Below, in pieces: positions 1 through 7,949 of a DNA stretch of 64,000 nt. The notes below the pieces were generated by a model, which saw only the letters and a program-made list of their open reading frames with translations, was not told the origin of the DNA and did no database searches. Source of the stretch: Stenotrophomonas maltophilia (GTDB lineage Bacteria; Pseudomonadota; Gammaproteobacteria; Xanthomonadales; Xanthomonadaceae); NCBI RefSeq assembly GCF_039555535.1, contig NZ_CP154630.1, forward strand, positions 3,485,001 through 3,549,000, read 5' to 3'. The translations under genes were made by a program, and so were the position numbers. The stretch's first letter is position 1; each line of letters starts with the position of its first letter.

Positions 1-1039
1 ACTTGGACAGGGCCCCCTGGGTCGCCAGGTTGTTGTCCAAGTTCTGCAGATAGAGGCGAGCGGCCGTTTGAACGAAGTTGCCTTCCGTGAACTGCAGGGC
101 ATACATGGCCGCGATCACAAACGCCACGGCCACGCCCATTCCGTCCGGGAGAAGGGAGCCAATCCCCACCAGGGCCAAGATCACCACCATCCACTTCATC
201 ATCTGAATGAAGCGCTCGGCGGTTCCGCCCAGCACGCCCCGGTGGGGATGCGAGGCCGCACTCAGGAAGGCCGCGAACAACAGCAGGCCAGGAATGGTCA
301 AGATCAGAAGAACGATGCCCGCCATTTTGGCAAAGCCCGCAGCGACCGCCATCATCCCCGCTCCCGTGTTCATCGGGTCAACCGCTGCTTGCCCCATGCT
401 GGCCGCGTCCACTTGGAGCGCGGACGACAACGCCGCCGAAGCGGTTGCAATCAGCACGGGCAGCACCATCAGGGCCAGGCCCTTGAAGGCTTCCTTCATC
501 CCTTCCGCTTGCTTCAACGCAACAAAGTAAGGAATCGCGGCCAGCAGCACCACGTAACTAAAAGCGCCAATGAGCGAGCCCAAGAAGTATTGAACCGCAC
601 CGATCAGCGGGAAGGCCAGATACATCAGCGAGGTTGCAGTGCTGTCGCCGCCCAGCGCCATGTCGTCCCCCAGCACGAAGCCTTCGGCACGACGTCCTTC
701 CTTGGTGATGATCATGCGGGCCTGGGTGTTGCGCAGATCCTCCGGAACCTTCGGCCACCACGGATGGAACTGGTCCAGATCCAGTTCTTCGGGCACAACC
801 AGTGCCATCTCTTTCTCGTCGAAAACAGCGCCCGCTTCGACCGCCATGTCTACGTCCTCCGGGGGAACGTCCAGCACGCGGCTCTTCACGCGGTCGCTCA
901 CGTCAAAGCGCCCGACCAAGTTTTCGTAGCGGTCATTGCCGTCCAGAATGATTTGCTCCAGCGTGCTCGACGCTTGATCGTCCTTCTTGAACAGCTTGCG
1001 GCCAATACCGACCGTCCAATCCATCAGCGATAGCAACAT
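1..1039 (-). CDS. Multi-pass membrane protein, truncated by the window edge
   Basis: An open frame begins at the ATG at 1037-1039 (protein starts MLLSLMDWTVG) and runs off the left edge without a stop, so the C-terminus is missing. The first ~135 residues are soluble and acidic. Hydrophobic stretches follow (around SLMYLAFPLIGAVQYFLG, VVLLAAIPYFVAL, GIVLLILTIPGLLLFAAFL and MVVILALVGIGSLL), giving at least five membrane segments. It sits 2 bp downstream of the next gene, so the two are translated together. I do not recognise the family. The topology and the envelope-protein neighbours suggest an inner-membrane component of a transfer apparatus, which is inference. Confidence 0.75.
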   Translation of the reverse strand, partial: MLLSLMDWTVGIGRKLFKKDDQASSTLEQIILDGNDRYENLVGRFDVSDRVKSRVLDVPPEDVDMAVEAGAVFDEKEMALVVPEELDLDQFHPWWPKVPEDLRNTQARMIITKEGRRAEGFVLGDDMALGGDSTATSLMYLAFPLIGAVQYFLGSLIGAFSYVVLLAAIPYFVALKQAEGMKEAFKGLALMVLPVLIATASAALSSALQVDAASMGQAAVDPMNTGAGMMAVAAGFAKMAGIVLLILTIPGLLLFAAFLSAASHPHRGVLGGTAERFIQMMKWMVVILALVGIGSLLPDGMGVAVAFVIAAMYALQFTEGNFVQTAARLYLQNLDNNLATQGALSK

Positions 1040-1041
1040 GC

Positions 1042-1536
1042 TCAGTGCCTCCCGTTGTTGTTGTTGTTGGTTTGAGATAGCGCCTGACACGCCACGATTT
1101 CCTGAGGCGTGATGGTGCCGCTCGTCCATTTCTTTTTGCACTCGTTCAACGACAACGAGGGCGCGAGTTGGATCGCCGCCGGCGAAGGGCGTGTTCCTTT
1201 CACTTTGTTGACGACCAATGCCCCAAAGCAAAGGGCCACGCACGCGGCGGAGGTGACAAGAAAGCCGGCTTTGGACACATGTTTTTCGCTGGCGTGCCGA
1301 ACCTGGCTGGCGCGCAGGGCGTCCATCCTCCAGGCATCAAAGTCCTCATCGTTTGCCACCGGCATTTTCCGGTCCGCCCGCAGGTAGTAATACGAGGTCA
1401 GGACGTTTTCCCTGCAATCGGAGAGCCCAAAGCTTTCTGGGTTACCAATGAAGAAGCGCCCATGCAGGTTGAGCCACTTCGATCCGAAGTGGAGCTTTCC
1501 GGGCTTTCGATACTGCGTAAACAACCACCCAAACAT
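1042..1536 (-). CDS. Small membrane protein with one central transmembrane segment
   Basis: The protein has about 164 residues. The first in-frame ATG (1548) overlaps a GGGAGGAAAA Shine-Dalgarno sequence that is correctly placed for the second ATG at 1536, so I use the second. A hydrophobic segment near residues 90-110 (GFLVTSAACVALCFGALVV) separates a cytoplasmic-looking N-terminus from a Ser/Lys-rich tail with one short Cys-containing motif and a terminal poly-Asn run. It lies 64 bp after the Ala/Pro-rich gene upstream and 2 bp before the membrane gene downstream. No family is recognised. Confidence 0.65.
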   Translation of the reverse strand: MFGWLFTQYRKPGKLHFGSKWLNLHGRFFIGNPESFGLSDCRENVLTSYYYLRADRKMPVANDEDFDAWRMDALRASQVRHASEKHVSKAGFLVTSAACVALCFGALVVNKVKGTRPSPAAIQLAPSLSLNECKKKWTSGTITPQEIVACQALSQTNNNNNGRH

Positions 1537-1600
1537 TTTTCCTCCCATCTTTCATGGATACACATTCTTTCTAGCAAGGCTTTCGATAAGCGCAAGCACT

Positions 1601-2701
1601 TCACCTGATCTTTTCTGCCCACGCGTCGATATCGCTGTTGGCTTGGTCCTGCCAATCGTTTTTCGGCTCGGGTTTAGCAACAGGCTTGGGGGCCGACTTG
1701 GGCTTTGCAGCCGGTTTCGAAACCGGCACCGGCTTTGACGCCGGGGCAGTTGCCGGGGTCTGGGCCTTAGGTGGCTCTGCCAGCACCGGGGCTTCCACAA
1801 CCGGGGCAGCGACCGCGGCCTTCTCTTCCACCGGGGCAGTCACGGGCTTGGGCTCCTCGACCTGGGGCGGCGCGGATACAACCGGAGCAACTGGCACGGT
1901 GACGGGGGCCGGGGCAGTCACTGCTGCAGCCGGTTTGTCTTGGAGCGGAACGGTTTCGCTGGAGCGGTGAGTGGTCCACCACGCCAACGCCCCACCCAGC
2001 ACAAGGACGGCCACGCCCGACCCAGCCAGAAGTTGCCAACCCTTCTTGTTGCTGTCCTTCGCAGCCGCCTCACCGGACGGCTTGGCGGGGCTGGCCTTGG
2101 GGGCTTCCGGTTTCACCGGGGCCCGGGTCACCGTCGCCTTGGGGGCCGCTACCGGGGCTTGAGCCGGCTTGCTCGGAGCAGAGGCCGGAACAGACGGGAC
2201 CACCCGCTCGACAGGTGCTGGAGCGGCAGGCGTTGCGTCCACGGCTTCACTGACGGCAGGCGCAGGAGCGCTGACCGGCTCTTTGATGACAGGCGCGGGG
2301 CCTGCTTCTGGTTCTGGTGTCGGCTCGGGAACCACCTCCTCAACAACCGGCTCGGGCTGGGCAGTCGCTTCTTGCTCGACCAACGCTTGGGCGCGCTCGG
2401 CCTCCAAGCGCGCGTTCTCGGCGGCTTCGGCTTCCCTGCGCGCCTTGGCCTCTTCCGCACGCCGGGCCAACGCTTCTTGCGCCTCTCGCCCCTTCTCAGC
2501 GGCGACCGAGGCCGCTTGCTTGGTTTTGTCTGCCAAGGCTTTGCCAAAACTTGCAGCCAGCCGGCCTGCGGTTTTCAAGTTTTCTTTTGTCGCATCGCTG
2601 ACGAGCTTCTCCGCGTCCGTGGGCGCGGTGGTCTTGGCTTGTGCTGCTTTGGCGAGCAGCTCGCGCTGCTTGCGTTGTTTGATGAGTTCTTCGGGTGTCA
2701 T
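1601..2701 (-). CDS. Ala/Pro-rich single-pass membrane protein (TonB-like architecture)
   Basis: A 366-residue protein. The N-terminal 110 residues are a charged Ala/Glu/Lys-rich coiled coil. A long Pro/Ala/Glu linker follows, then one membrane helix around residues 223-243 (LLAGSGVAVLVLGGALAWW), then a second Pro/Ala/Lys-rich linker and a short acidic tail (DWQDQANSDIDAWAEKIR). Low-complexity Pro/Ala/Lys linkers on both sides of a single helix are typical of proteins that span or reach across the periplasm, such as TonB or VirB10-like proteins, but no catalytic or conserved domain is visible. GGAGG precedes the ATG closely. Role in an envelope-spanning machine is inference. Confidence 0.75.
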   Translation of the reverse strand: MTPEELIKQRKQRELLAKAAQAKTTAPTDAEKLVSDATKENLKTAGRLAASFGKALADKTKQAASVAAEKGREAQEALARRAEEAKARREAEAAENARLEAERAQALVEQEATAQPEPVVEEVVPEPTPEPEAGPAPVIKEPVSAPAPAVSEAVDATPAAPAPVERVVPSVPASAPSKPAQAPVAAPKATVTRAPVKPEAPKASPAKPSGEAAAKDSNKKGWQLLAGSGVAVLVLGGALAWWTTHRSSETVPLQDKPAAAVTAPAPVTVPVAPVVSAPPQVEEPKPVTAPVEEKAAVAAPVVEAPVLAEPPKAQTPATAPASKPVPVSKPAAKPKSAPKPVAKPEPKNDWQDQANSDIDAWAEKIR

Positions 2702-2767
2702 GGTTCCTCCCAGGCGCTTGAAAAAGATTTGAGCCAGGGGGCTTTCGCCCCCCAGCTCTCGGTTGGC

Positions 2768-3379
2768 TTAGCGAACGTCGGGGATCGGCGAAACCGTGAT
2801 GGCGTAATCGCCCCGGCCGCACTGGTCATCGACCGTGGCGCTCTGAAGCGCGCCGCGCTTTGCCAGCTCAACGACCGGCACCTGGCACACGGCGGCATCG
2901 GCACCACTGAAGCCAACCGTCAGCTTTTCTTTGCTCGCCTTGAGCAACGCGGCCAGCTTGTCCAGCGTGGCGCCGGTCTTGGCACTCACCGGCTGCATGT
3001 CAGCGGCCGGGTAACGGATGACCAGCTTGTCCAGGGCCTCGGCCTGGCCGTCCTTGGCTTCAACGGTCTTGGTATGCACCTGAGCATCCAGCCCCGCAGC
3101 CTTGGCAGCGTCTGCCACTTCCTGGGCTTCCTGGACCTGCGCGCGATACGACGCAACACCGCCAACAACCGCGCCTGCAGCGCACGCCGTCAGGGCCTTG
3201 TCTTTCTTGCCGGTCAGCAGAGCGATGCCTGCACCGGCAGCGCAGCCAATCCCGCCCGCCTTGAACAGGCGCAGCTTGTCGGTCTTCTTCTGGGGTTCGG
3301 GCTGGGGGGTGTCCTGGGCAAACGAAAGCCCCGGAGCCAGCAACGCGGCGATGGTGAGAGTGAGGATGAAACGCTTCAT
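2768..3379 (-). CDS. Exported protein with a glycine-rich hydrophobic segment
   Basis: A 203-residue protein with a clear signal peptide (MKRFILTLTIAALLAPGLSFA, cleavage after A21 or nearby). A short Lys/Gln-rich stretch follows, then a glycine/alanine hydrophobic segment around residues 42-76 (AGGIGCAAGAGIALL and ACAAGAVVGGVASY) resembling a glycine-zipper pair. The C-terminal ~110 residues look like a compact periplasmic domain with an OmpA-like flavour (ADMQPVSAKTGATLDKLAALL). Two Cys residues near the end could form a disulphide. It starts the envelope operon that runs leftward to the window edge. Similarity to conjugation or secretion outer-membrane accessory proteins is inference. Confidence 0.75.
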   Translation of the reverse strand: MKRFILTLTIAALLAPGLSFAQDTPQPEPQKKTDKLRLFKAGGIGCAAGAGIALLTGKKDKALTACAAGAVVGGVASYRAQVQEAQEVADAAKAAGLDAQVHTKTVEAKDGQAEALDKLVIRYPAADMQPVSAKTGATLDKLAALLKASKEKLTVGFSGADAAVCQVPVVELAKRGALQSATVDDQCGRGDYAITVSPIPDVR

Positions 3380-3414
3380 GGGTATGCCTCCTTATGAGGT
3401 AGTTGGGAAAGGGG

Positions 3415-3846
3415 TTAGTAGGGCTTGGGAGGCAGGAACGCCGGATTGGTTACCGGCCCACGGCTTGCTGCTTTGGTGGCCGGTTGCTTGGAGAGGGTTT
3501 CGGCGTCGGGTTCTTGCTGCGCCAGGAACTGGGAAAACGCTTGAAGGGTTTTCACCACCAGCTCCTCGTTGGCCTGGAGCGCCGCGCTCTGCTCTGCTCG
3601 CAAGTCCGCCAGCGCGCTTTCTAGGGCAAGGGCATTCCGCGTTTCGGATTCGCGCACCACGGCCCGGATGTCGTCCAGGGCGTCGCGGGTGTCCAACCCC
3701 TGCACCACGCCCCGGTTCTTTTCCAAGACCGCCAGGCGCAAATACTTGTTCAAGGAAACGCCTTGCTCTTTCGCGCAATACCGCGCGCTCTCCAACTCAT
3801 CGGGAGCGATGCTGAAAGATTTGGTTGGAAGCGACGGACGACCCAC
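3415..3846 (-). CDS. Small DNA-binding-type protein (MobC/ribbon-helix-helix-like)
   Basis: A 143-residue protein read from a GTG start at 3846 with an AGGGGG ribosome site 4-5 bp upstream. The N-terminus (KSFSIAPDELESARYCAKEQ followed by GVSLNKYLRLAVLEKNRG) has the pattern of a beta strand followed by two helices with an LNKYLR motif. This is seen in plasmid mobilisation accessory proteins (MobC/TraJ type) and other ribbon-helix-helix proteins. A Glu/Ala/Leu-rich coiled coil follows, then a Pro-rich tail. An 18-bp inverted repeat (3866-3883) lies just upstream, a plausible binding site. Position beside a ~1 kb non-coding region supports a relaxosome or autoregulatory role, which is unproven. 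Confidence 0.65.
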   Translation of the reverse strand: MGRPSLPTKSFSIAPDELESARYCAKEQGVSLNKYLRLAVLEKNRGVVQGLDTRDALDDIRAVVRESETRNALALESALADLRAEQSAALQANEELVVKTLQAFSQFLAQQEPDAETLSKQPATKAASRGPVTNPAFLPPKPY

Positions 3847-3865
3847 TTAACCCCCTGCAAAGAAA

Positions 3866-3883
3866 AATCCATACCCATGGATT
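3866..3883. promoter_or_regulatory. Inverted repeat, possible operator
   Basis: Two perfect 7-bp arms (AATCCAT and ATGGATT) flank ACCC, 20 bp upstream of the GTG start of the small DNA-binding-type gene. A related ATGGGT/ACCCAT palindrome sits at 51977-51994 and a single ATACCCAT at 53842-53849, each in front of another leftward gene. Confidence 0.4.
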
Positions 3884-4020
3884 AGCAGGAGTTTTTGGAA
3901 GCGCAAGTGGGCTAAGCCGATTTTCTTCTGTTTTGCTGGGGTGCCGGCCATTTTTCAGCCGAACGGTTGGCCAAGTTGTTAGCCAAGGTTAAAAGCAAGG
4001 CGCAGCAAGGCTTGGACGGG

Positions 4021-4041
4021 TAGAAACGCTGCGCGTTTCTA
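4021..4041. repeat. Perfect 9-bp inverted repeat with 3-nt loop
   Basis: Arms TAGAAACGC (4021-4029) and GCGTTTCTA (4033-4041) enclose TGC. There is no T-run on either side, so a terminator is unlikely. Inverted repeats of this kind occur beside nic sites in plasmid transfer origins. Confidence 0.5.
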
Positions 4042-4407
4042 GCCAAGCTGGAACCCATCGGAGGTGCGACTTGTGTATGGCCTACTCCCTTCACCCTTCG
4101 GAAAACCTTGAACGGTGAATGGGCAGCCAACCTCTTCCCCCGCAGTCCTTCCCCAGTTTTCGCTCCACCGATCTTGCCCTTCCGCTTTTCCCCGGTAGAA
4201 GTTAAGTAAAGCCCCAATCCTCAACCCAACCGGAGCCCCCTATGCCCCTCACTCCCGCCACGCCCAGCCGCTCAAAAAAGTTTTCGCCAGCCCCCGCAGC
4301 CTCCCTCCACACCCAGCCAGCTCCCCACCTCCCCACCGACTCCGCACCCCTTGCCTTAGAAATCCGGGACCGCCGTTTTCCCCACTCCCGCGAGCTGTCC
4401 CTGTCCG

Positions 4408-4754
4408 TTTTAGTCAAGCGGAGGCCAGCATGGGATCGCGTGAGTGGTTGGGTTCAGTCACGCTGCCCGGGTGTTCCGAAAGCCCTGTCTCCATCCGTTT
4501 TAGTCAACTCTGCTTGGGGGTTCTGGAGGACGAGTGCTGGGGTTGTTGGTTTTGGTTCGAGTGCCTGGAAAGCGTTGACCCCATCTGTTTTAGTCAAGCG
4601 AGTGGCCCCGGTTGAAGTTCACTGCCCCCCGGTATTAGATCAGCGGTTGGGGGGGCCAGCGCTGGTCTGGAAATGTTTCGGGCAAGCGGGCTCTGGGTTT
4701 TGGATCGGCGGTCGCTGGGGAGGTTCGACAGGCTCGGCAAAGCGTTTTAGTCAA
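4408..4754 (+). repeat. Four direct copies of TTTTAGTCAA
   Basis: Exact copies lie at 4408-4417, 4498-4507, 4588-4597 and 4745-4754. The first three are spaced exactly 90 bp apart and share a preceding (C/T)CCATC(C/T)G-like context. The same box, in the sense direction of the downstream gene, occurs in the dispersed promoter repeats at 7.5, 8.8, 9.4, 13.15, 23.3 and 24.65 kb. This makes it a likely binding site for an element-encoded regulator. Confidence 0.6.
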
Positions 4755-4840
4755 ATCTTTTTCAGGCTCCTGCACCTCCCCACCGCCCTCGTTCTGCGAT
4801 CCAAGTGCTCGGCTTACGATGAACGGCTGGGGGGTGTTCC

Positions 4841-5890
4841 GTGCTTGAGCTGACCCCCTTCTTGGATGCCATTGCCCGAGCCGATGCCCCGCTGGAAGGC
4901 AAGGCCAACGGGTGGCAACGCAAGGCTGTTTTGGCCGAGTTCGGCAACGCCTGCGCCTTCTGCTCCGCTCCACTGGACCTGTCCTCTCCCAAGTCTTGGA
5001 CGGCTACGCCACTGGTCCCCGCGCAACTGGGAGGGCCAGCTTCCGTTGTCGAAAACTGGGTGCCTGCCTGCCGTCCCTGCGCTGCTGCCAAGGGCCTGCG
5101 CGATGTCGTGAGCTGGTCGGACTGGCAAGCGTCGGCGGACCCTGACCGGGTGGCCCTGCTGCTGGAACGTCGGCGCTCTGCATTGCTCTACGCGGAGAAC
5201 CATTTCACCCCGTTGAGCCGTCACTCGAAGCGTGAGCGGCTGCTAGCACACCTGTCCGCCCGTTTCGACAAGCCCCGCTTCAGGGTCTATGCCTGGTCGG
5301 GTGAGGTAGATGGGGAGCGCGTGTGCTTAGTGGGCTGGAGCACCCGGTCAGGCGATGCCCTGGCACTGAGCGAGGCCCTGCTGGCGTTACGACTGAGGGA
5401 CGGGGGCGAGGTGCTGGCAGAGGGCCAGTTGACCCTTCTGCGGGTTGCGGTGGACGCGTTCCTGCGGGCCGTGTGGGCGCTCATCGAGGCCCATGGGCTC
5501 GTCGTGGAGTTGGACGTGCCAGGCGGTGGCCCGCTCGATGTAAACGACTGGAGAGAATGTTGGCGCCACCGAGTCCAGGATCCTGTCAGCAACCACAAGC
5601 GCCTCCCGATGACCGGCGGTCCTGCCCTGCCTCATGCTTCCCGTGTGCTGTCTACGAACCCGGATTCGGTTCGCCGGTTGGCCCAGCTGCAGACTGCGAA
5701 ACGGGCGGACAGGTTGGAAGAAGCGGAGTTGCGGTATCGAGAAGCGATGGCCCGGAAGACCAAATACCTGGAGCGGGTGAAGCGCGGCCTGGAGGCCCCG
5801 ATGCCGCTGGACGAATACCGGGCGTGGGCGGATGAGGTGCGTCAGCTAGGCGTGGACTGGGCTCGGATGGTCACCGAGAGACTGGGCTGA
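4841..5890 (+). CDS. HNH endonuclease-like protein with a Cys4 zinc site
   Basis: A 349-residue protein from a GTG start (4841) preceded by a GGGGGG stretch. Near the N-terminus CAFC (residues ~38-41) and, 40 residues later, CRPC form a four-cysteine zinc site flanking LVPAQLGGPASVVENWVPAC, the arrangement of HNH nucleases (central region normally His/Asn containing, followed by N-W-V-x-A-C). The HNH His is replaced here (PAQLGG where many relatives have P-x-x-x-GG), so activity is uncertain. The rest is a helical domain of unknown role with a C-terminal coiled coil. A nine-codon open frame starting at 4819 overlaps the start. Four TTTTAGTCAA boxes lie upstream. Confidence 0.65.
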   Translation: MLELTPFLDAIARADAPLEGKANGWQRKAVLAEFGNACAFCSAPLDLSSPKSWTATPLVPAQLGGPASVVENWVPACRPCAAAKGLRDVVSWSDWQASADPDRVALLLERRRSALLYAENHFTPLSRHSKRERLLAHLSARFDKPRFRVYAWSGEVDGERVCLVGWSTRSGDALALSEALLALRLRDGGEVLAEGQLTLLRVAVDAFLRAVWALIEAHGLVVELDVPGGGPLDVNDWRECWRHRVQDPVSNHKRLPMTGGPALPHASRVLSTNPDSVRRLAQLQTAKRADRLEEAELRYREAMARKTKYLERVKRGLEAPMPLDEYRAWADEVRQLGVDWARMVTERLG

Positions 5891-5911
5891 CGCTCGGCGC
5901 GGAATGCGGGC

Positions 5912-6700
5912 CTATGCACCAATGACGTATTCGTTGCCCTTGATCTTCTGCAAGTAAGCCCATGTGCCAGCCAGCGCCAGGTTTGAAGGCGTTGTTTGCA
6001 AGCGGAAGGCGCGGTCACGGTAGGCATCGCCCGAGTCGCAGTAGGCGGTGATGAAGTCGTAGCCCTCCTTCCCATGGAAGCGGAACCGATCCCCTTCTAC
6101 ACACTTCAGCAAGGCCTCGGGGAAGCATTCCAGCACCTTGCGCCTCCCGAACTTGACGGTCAGCGTCGGCGGCCCATCGTCGTCAAACACCACCTCGTAT
6201 GAGCTTGCCTCGATTTTAAGGAGCTCGGACAGGTGATGGATGGTTCCATAGCCGTCGTTCTCCACCTCACCACACATGATCGCCATGCGAGCCACGGCTG
6301 GGAAATGCTCCCAGCGCCAGTTCTGAATCCTGTGGGGATAGGGGAACCAACGCTTCTCCAAGCACTCGGGCACTAGCGCGTGAAGTTTTTTAGCGTTGAA
6401 CCGTGGGCTCCTGGAAACGATGGATCCGGCCAGAGCGACCATGGCTCGAATCTCCTCCACGTCGAGCATCTCACCCTTCAAGCGCTCGTCTGGGATGCCA
6501 TGAGCCTTGAATGCTTCTTCTGTGGAGGGCCTGGCAACCTCCTGATAGCCGGTATACATGGCCGCGGGCTGGACCTTTCCATCCGCCCCCTTCTCCACGA
6601 TCACGCACATGATGTGGACGATCGGATCGTCCCGTGTGACACCGGTTGTGTCTGCTTCGACCAGCAGCACGGGAAAGTCGATGGGCTTGTTCCTTGCCAT
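5912..6700 (-). CDS. Degenerate DnaQ-like (DEDD fold) protein
   Basis: A 262-residue protein whose first 80 residues follow the layout of DnaQ-type 3'-5' exonucleases: hydrophobic strand plus VEADTTG where the family has DxETTG, then a second strand (DPIVHIMCVIVEKG), then HGIPDERLKG matching the usual HGI motif. Further on, SPRFNAKKLHALVPE matches the HNAxFDxxxL segment without the His and Asp. The two N-terminal acidic residues are swapped in type and the third is lost, so it may bind nucleic acid or act as a decoy rather than cut. It converges on the HNH gene. Promoter is presumably shared with the leftward cassette to its right. Confidence 0.55.
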   Translation of the reverse strand: MARNKPIDFPVLLVEADTTGVTRDDPIVHIMCVIVEKGADGKVQPAAMYTGYQEVARPSTEEAFKAHGIPDERLKGEMLDVEEIRAMVALAGSIVSRSPRFNAKKLHALVPECLEKRWFPYPHRIQNWRWEHFPAVARMAIMCGEVENDGYGTIHHLSELLKIEASSYEVVFDDDGPPTLTVKFGRRKVLECFPEALLKCVEGDRFRFHGKEGYDFITAYCDSGDAYRDRAFRLQTTPSNLALAGTWAYLQKIKGNEYVIGA

Positions 6701-6750
6701 GGCTAAAGCATCCTTGACGCATGAGGCGGAAGTCGGTGTAAGCCCGCATA

Positions 6751-7092
6751 TTACAGCTCGTAGGCCTCGGCCTCGCCATTGGCTTGTTGGTTAAACCATC
6801 TCGCATAGGGCGAGTTCTTCACCAGGTGCGGGTTCCAACCCTGATCCCCATCGGTCCACCACACCGGACCACGTTCGCCCAATCCCCTTTTCGCGCTGTC
6901 CACGGCGCGCCGGGCGGCGGCCAGTGCCTCCCTGTCTTCGTTGACCTTCGCAGACTTCACGGCACGCCGTGCGTCCATCAGCGCATGAACGAGGCGCTCC
7001 CTTTCTGGCTTGCTAAGACGCGGGTTGGTCGTGCGCCAGAGGCGGCCTCGAACAATGACATAACGGCCGTCTAGGGTGGTGAGGGGTTCCAT
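6751..7092 (-). CDS. Conserved hypothetical protein with GERGPVWWTDG motif
   Basis: A 113-residue charged protein from the ATG at 7092. It opens with LDGRYVIVRGRLWRTTNP, has a central Ala/Arg/Lys helix pair (ARRAVKSAKVNEDREALAAA) and ends with GERGPVWWTDG followed by NPHLVKNSPYARWF. From memory this arrangement is common among short proteins of unknown function in beta- and gammaproteobacteria, so it is a real gene, but no activity is known to me. A rho-independent terminator lies just upstream at 7142-7159, so it probably has its own weak promoter or reads through. Confidence 0.7.
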   Translation of the reverse strand: MEPLTTLDGRYVIVRGRLWRTTNPRLSKPERERLVHALMDARRAVKSAKVNEDREALAAARRAVDSAKRGLGERGPVWWTDGDQGWNPHLVKNSPYARWFNQQANGEAEAYEL

Positions 7093-7141
7093 GCGGGGGA
7101 GCGTATGGGGCGAGCGGTGACGGTGAAGCAGACAAGAGAAA

Positions 7142-7159
7142 GGCGGCCCCCTGGCCGCC
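7142..7159 (-). terminator. Rho-independent terminator
   Basis: GGCGGCC and GGCCGCC arms with a CCCT loop, followed on the minus strand by a T-rich stretch. It sits 24 bp after the stop of the gene ending at 7184. Confidence 0.7.
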
Positions 7160-7183
7160 TTTTGTCTCCCCCCCTGCCTCACC

Positions 7184-7465
7184 TCACCCAGCTTTTTGCT
7201 GCTCCTCACGCCAAGCGTTGAGCAAGGTTTTGAACGTCGGGTTGGCCTTAGTGACGATAAACTCTCGTCCGTCTCCCATGATCTTCCCGCCATTGTGGTA
7301 ACGCGCATCGTGGACAGCGGTCCAGCGCGAACCCCAACAGAAGCCCTCTTCCTTCTCGAAGCTGACGGGCTCAAGGGAGACTTCAGCATAGTTTTCGACC
7401 AGGCCAGGGTTCAGCCCCAAGCCGATCATGACGGATTCTTCAGCCGTGAAAGTATTGTTTTGCAT
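7184..7465 (-). CDS. Small hypothetical protein
   Basis: About 93 residues from the ATG at 7465, preceded by AAGGTGACC. The reported longer frame begins three codons earlier at a GTG, which I judge less likely because the Shine-Dalgarno sequence fits 7465. The protein is acidic with a central RYHNGGKIMGDGREFIV stretch and a basic C-terminal helix. No family is recognised. It is the first gene behind promoter repeat A, whose nine-codon leader frame (MPLTGKPKR) stops inside the ribosome binding region of this gene. Confidence 0.6.
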   Translation of the reverse strand: MQNNTFTAEESVMIGLGLNPGLVENYAEVSLEPVSFEKEEGFCWGSRWTAVHDARYHNGGKIMGDGREFIVTKANPTFKTLLNAWREEQQKAG

Positions 7466-7474
7466 GTTGGTCAC

Positions 7475-7790
7475 CTTTTTGGTTTTCCGGTCAGCGGCAT
7501 TGCTTCCCTATGAATCCAGGTTACGACAGCACATAAAAATGTAAACCTCAAAACAACACATTTATTTGACTGAAGTGTAGAACTGACGGGCAACCGCAGA
7601 AAACACAAAAACCCTGCAACGCCCCACATTTCCAGCCAAGCGCCGGGCCCGGCGGAAGCCGAGGCCCCACCTGCCTTTTCCCAAAACGCTTTTGCTCTAG
7701 CCGCTTTTGACGTTGCCTTTTCTCTCCAAGAGCTCAAAAGAACGCGGCCCGAGACCGCGCCTGAAAAGCTCCCTCCGGGGAAGTTAGGAC
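7475..7790 (-). repeat. Dispersed promoter/spacer repeat, copy A
   Basis: About 300 bp closely related to copies at 8735, 9295, 23320 and 24640. Read on the minus strand, it has an upstream hairpin-rich spacer (with GCTTCCGCCGGGCCCGG), an A/T-rich segment, then CGTCAGTTCTACACTTCAGTCA, and finally a promoter-like TTTACATTTTTATG region leading to the gene at 7465. This copy also carries the extended spacer with GAGCTCAAAAGAACGCGG (7731-7748), shared with copies D and E. Confidence 0.75.
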
Positions 7791-7905
7791 ATGGGCCGGG
7801 GCTTCCGCCCCAGCCACCGCTCTACCTTCCCACGAACACCAAGCCCGACCATCCACCAATGGGGCACCTGCCCCTTTTGCCCCCAGCATCGCCAGACTCC
7901 AGGCA

Positions 7906-7931
7906 TAAAAAAGGCGACGCTCAGGCCGCCC
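7906..7931 (-). terminator. Probable rho-independent terminator
   Basis: On the minus strand an imperfect GGCG...CGCC hairpin is followed by TTTTTT. It lies about 20 bp after the stop of the gene at 7950-8309. Confidence 0.55.
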
Positions 7932-7949
7932 TTCTTCATTTCCATCTGT

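Larger units (their letters stand above)
3847..4840. other. Non-coding control region of about 1 kb
   Basis: I see no convincing gene here. The open frames that cross it have proline/serine-rich translations without domain features. It holds the palindrome at 3866, a perfect hairpin at 4021-4041 and four direct TTTTAGTCAA boxes between 4408 and 4754. It separates a leftward operon (3846 to the edge) from a rightward HNH gene (4841), so it must contain both promoters. With a MobC-like gene at its border it is a reasonable candidate for a transfer origin; that is inference. Confidence 0.45.

Noticed and set aside
68..1033. Rightward frame of 321 codons (MNEVAFRELQG...)
   Set aside because: Its translation is His/Arg/Gln-rich without domains, and the opposite strand carries a continuous membrane protein with clear hydrophobic helices.
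1940..3397. Rightward frame of 485 codons
   Set aside because: Runs antisense to two well-supported leftward genes (Ala/Pro-rich membrane protein and exported glycine-rich protein); low-complexity translation.
4242..4853. 203-codon rightward frame containing the 90-bp repeats (SVLVK-type units)
   Set aside because: The regular SVLVK words come from the TTTTAGTCAA boxes at a 90-bp period. The fourth box breaks the period, there is no domain, and Pro/Ser-rich composition suggests non-coding DNA.
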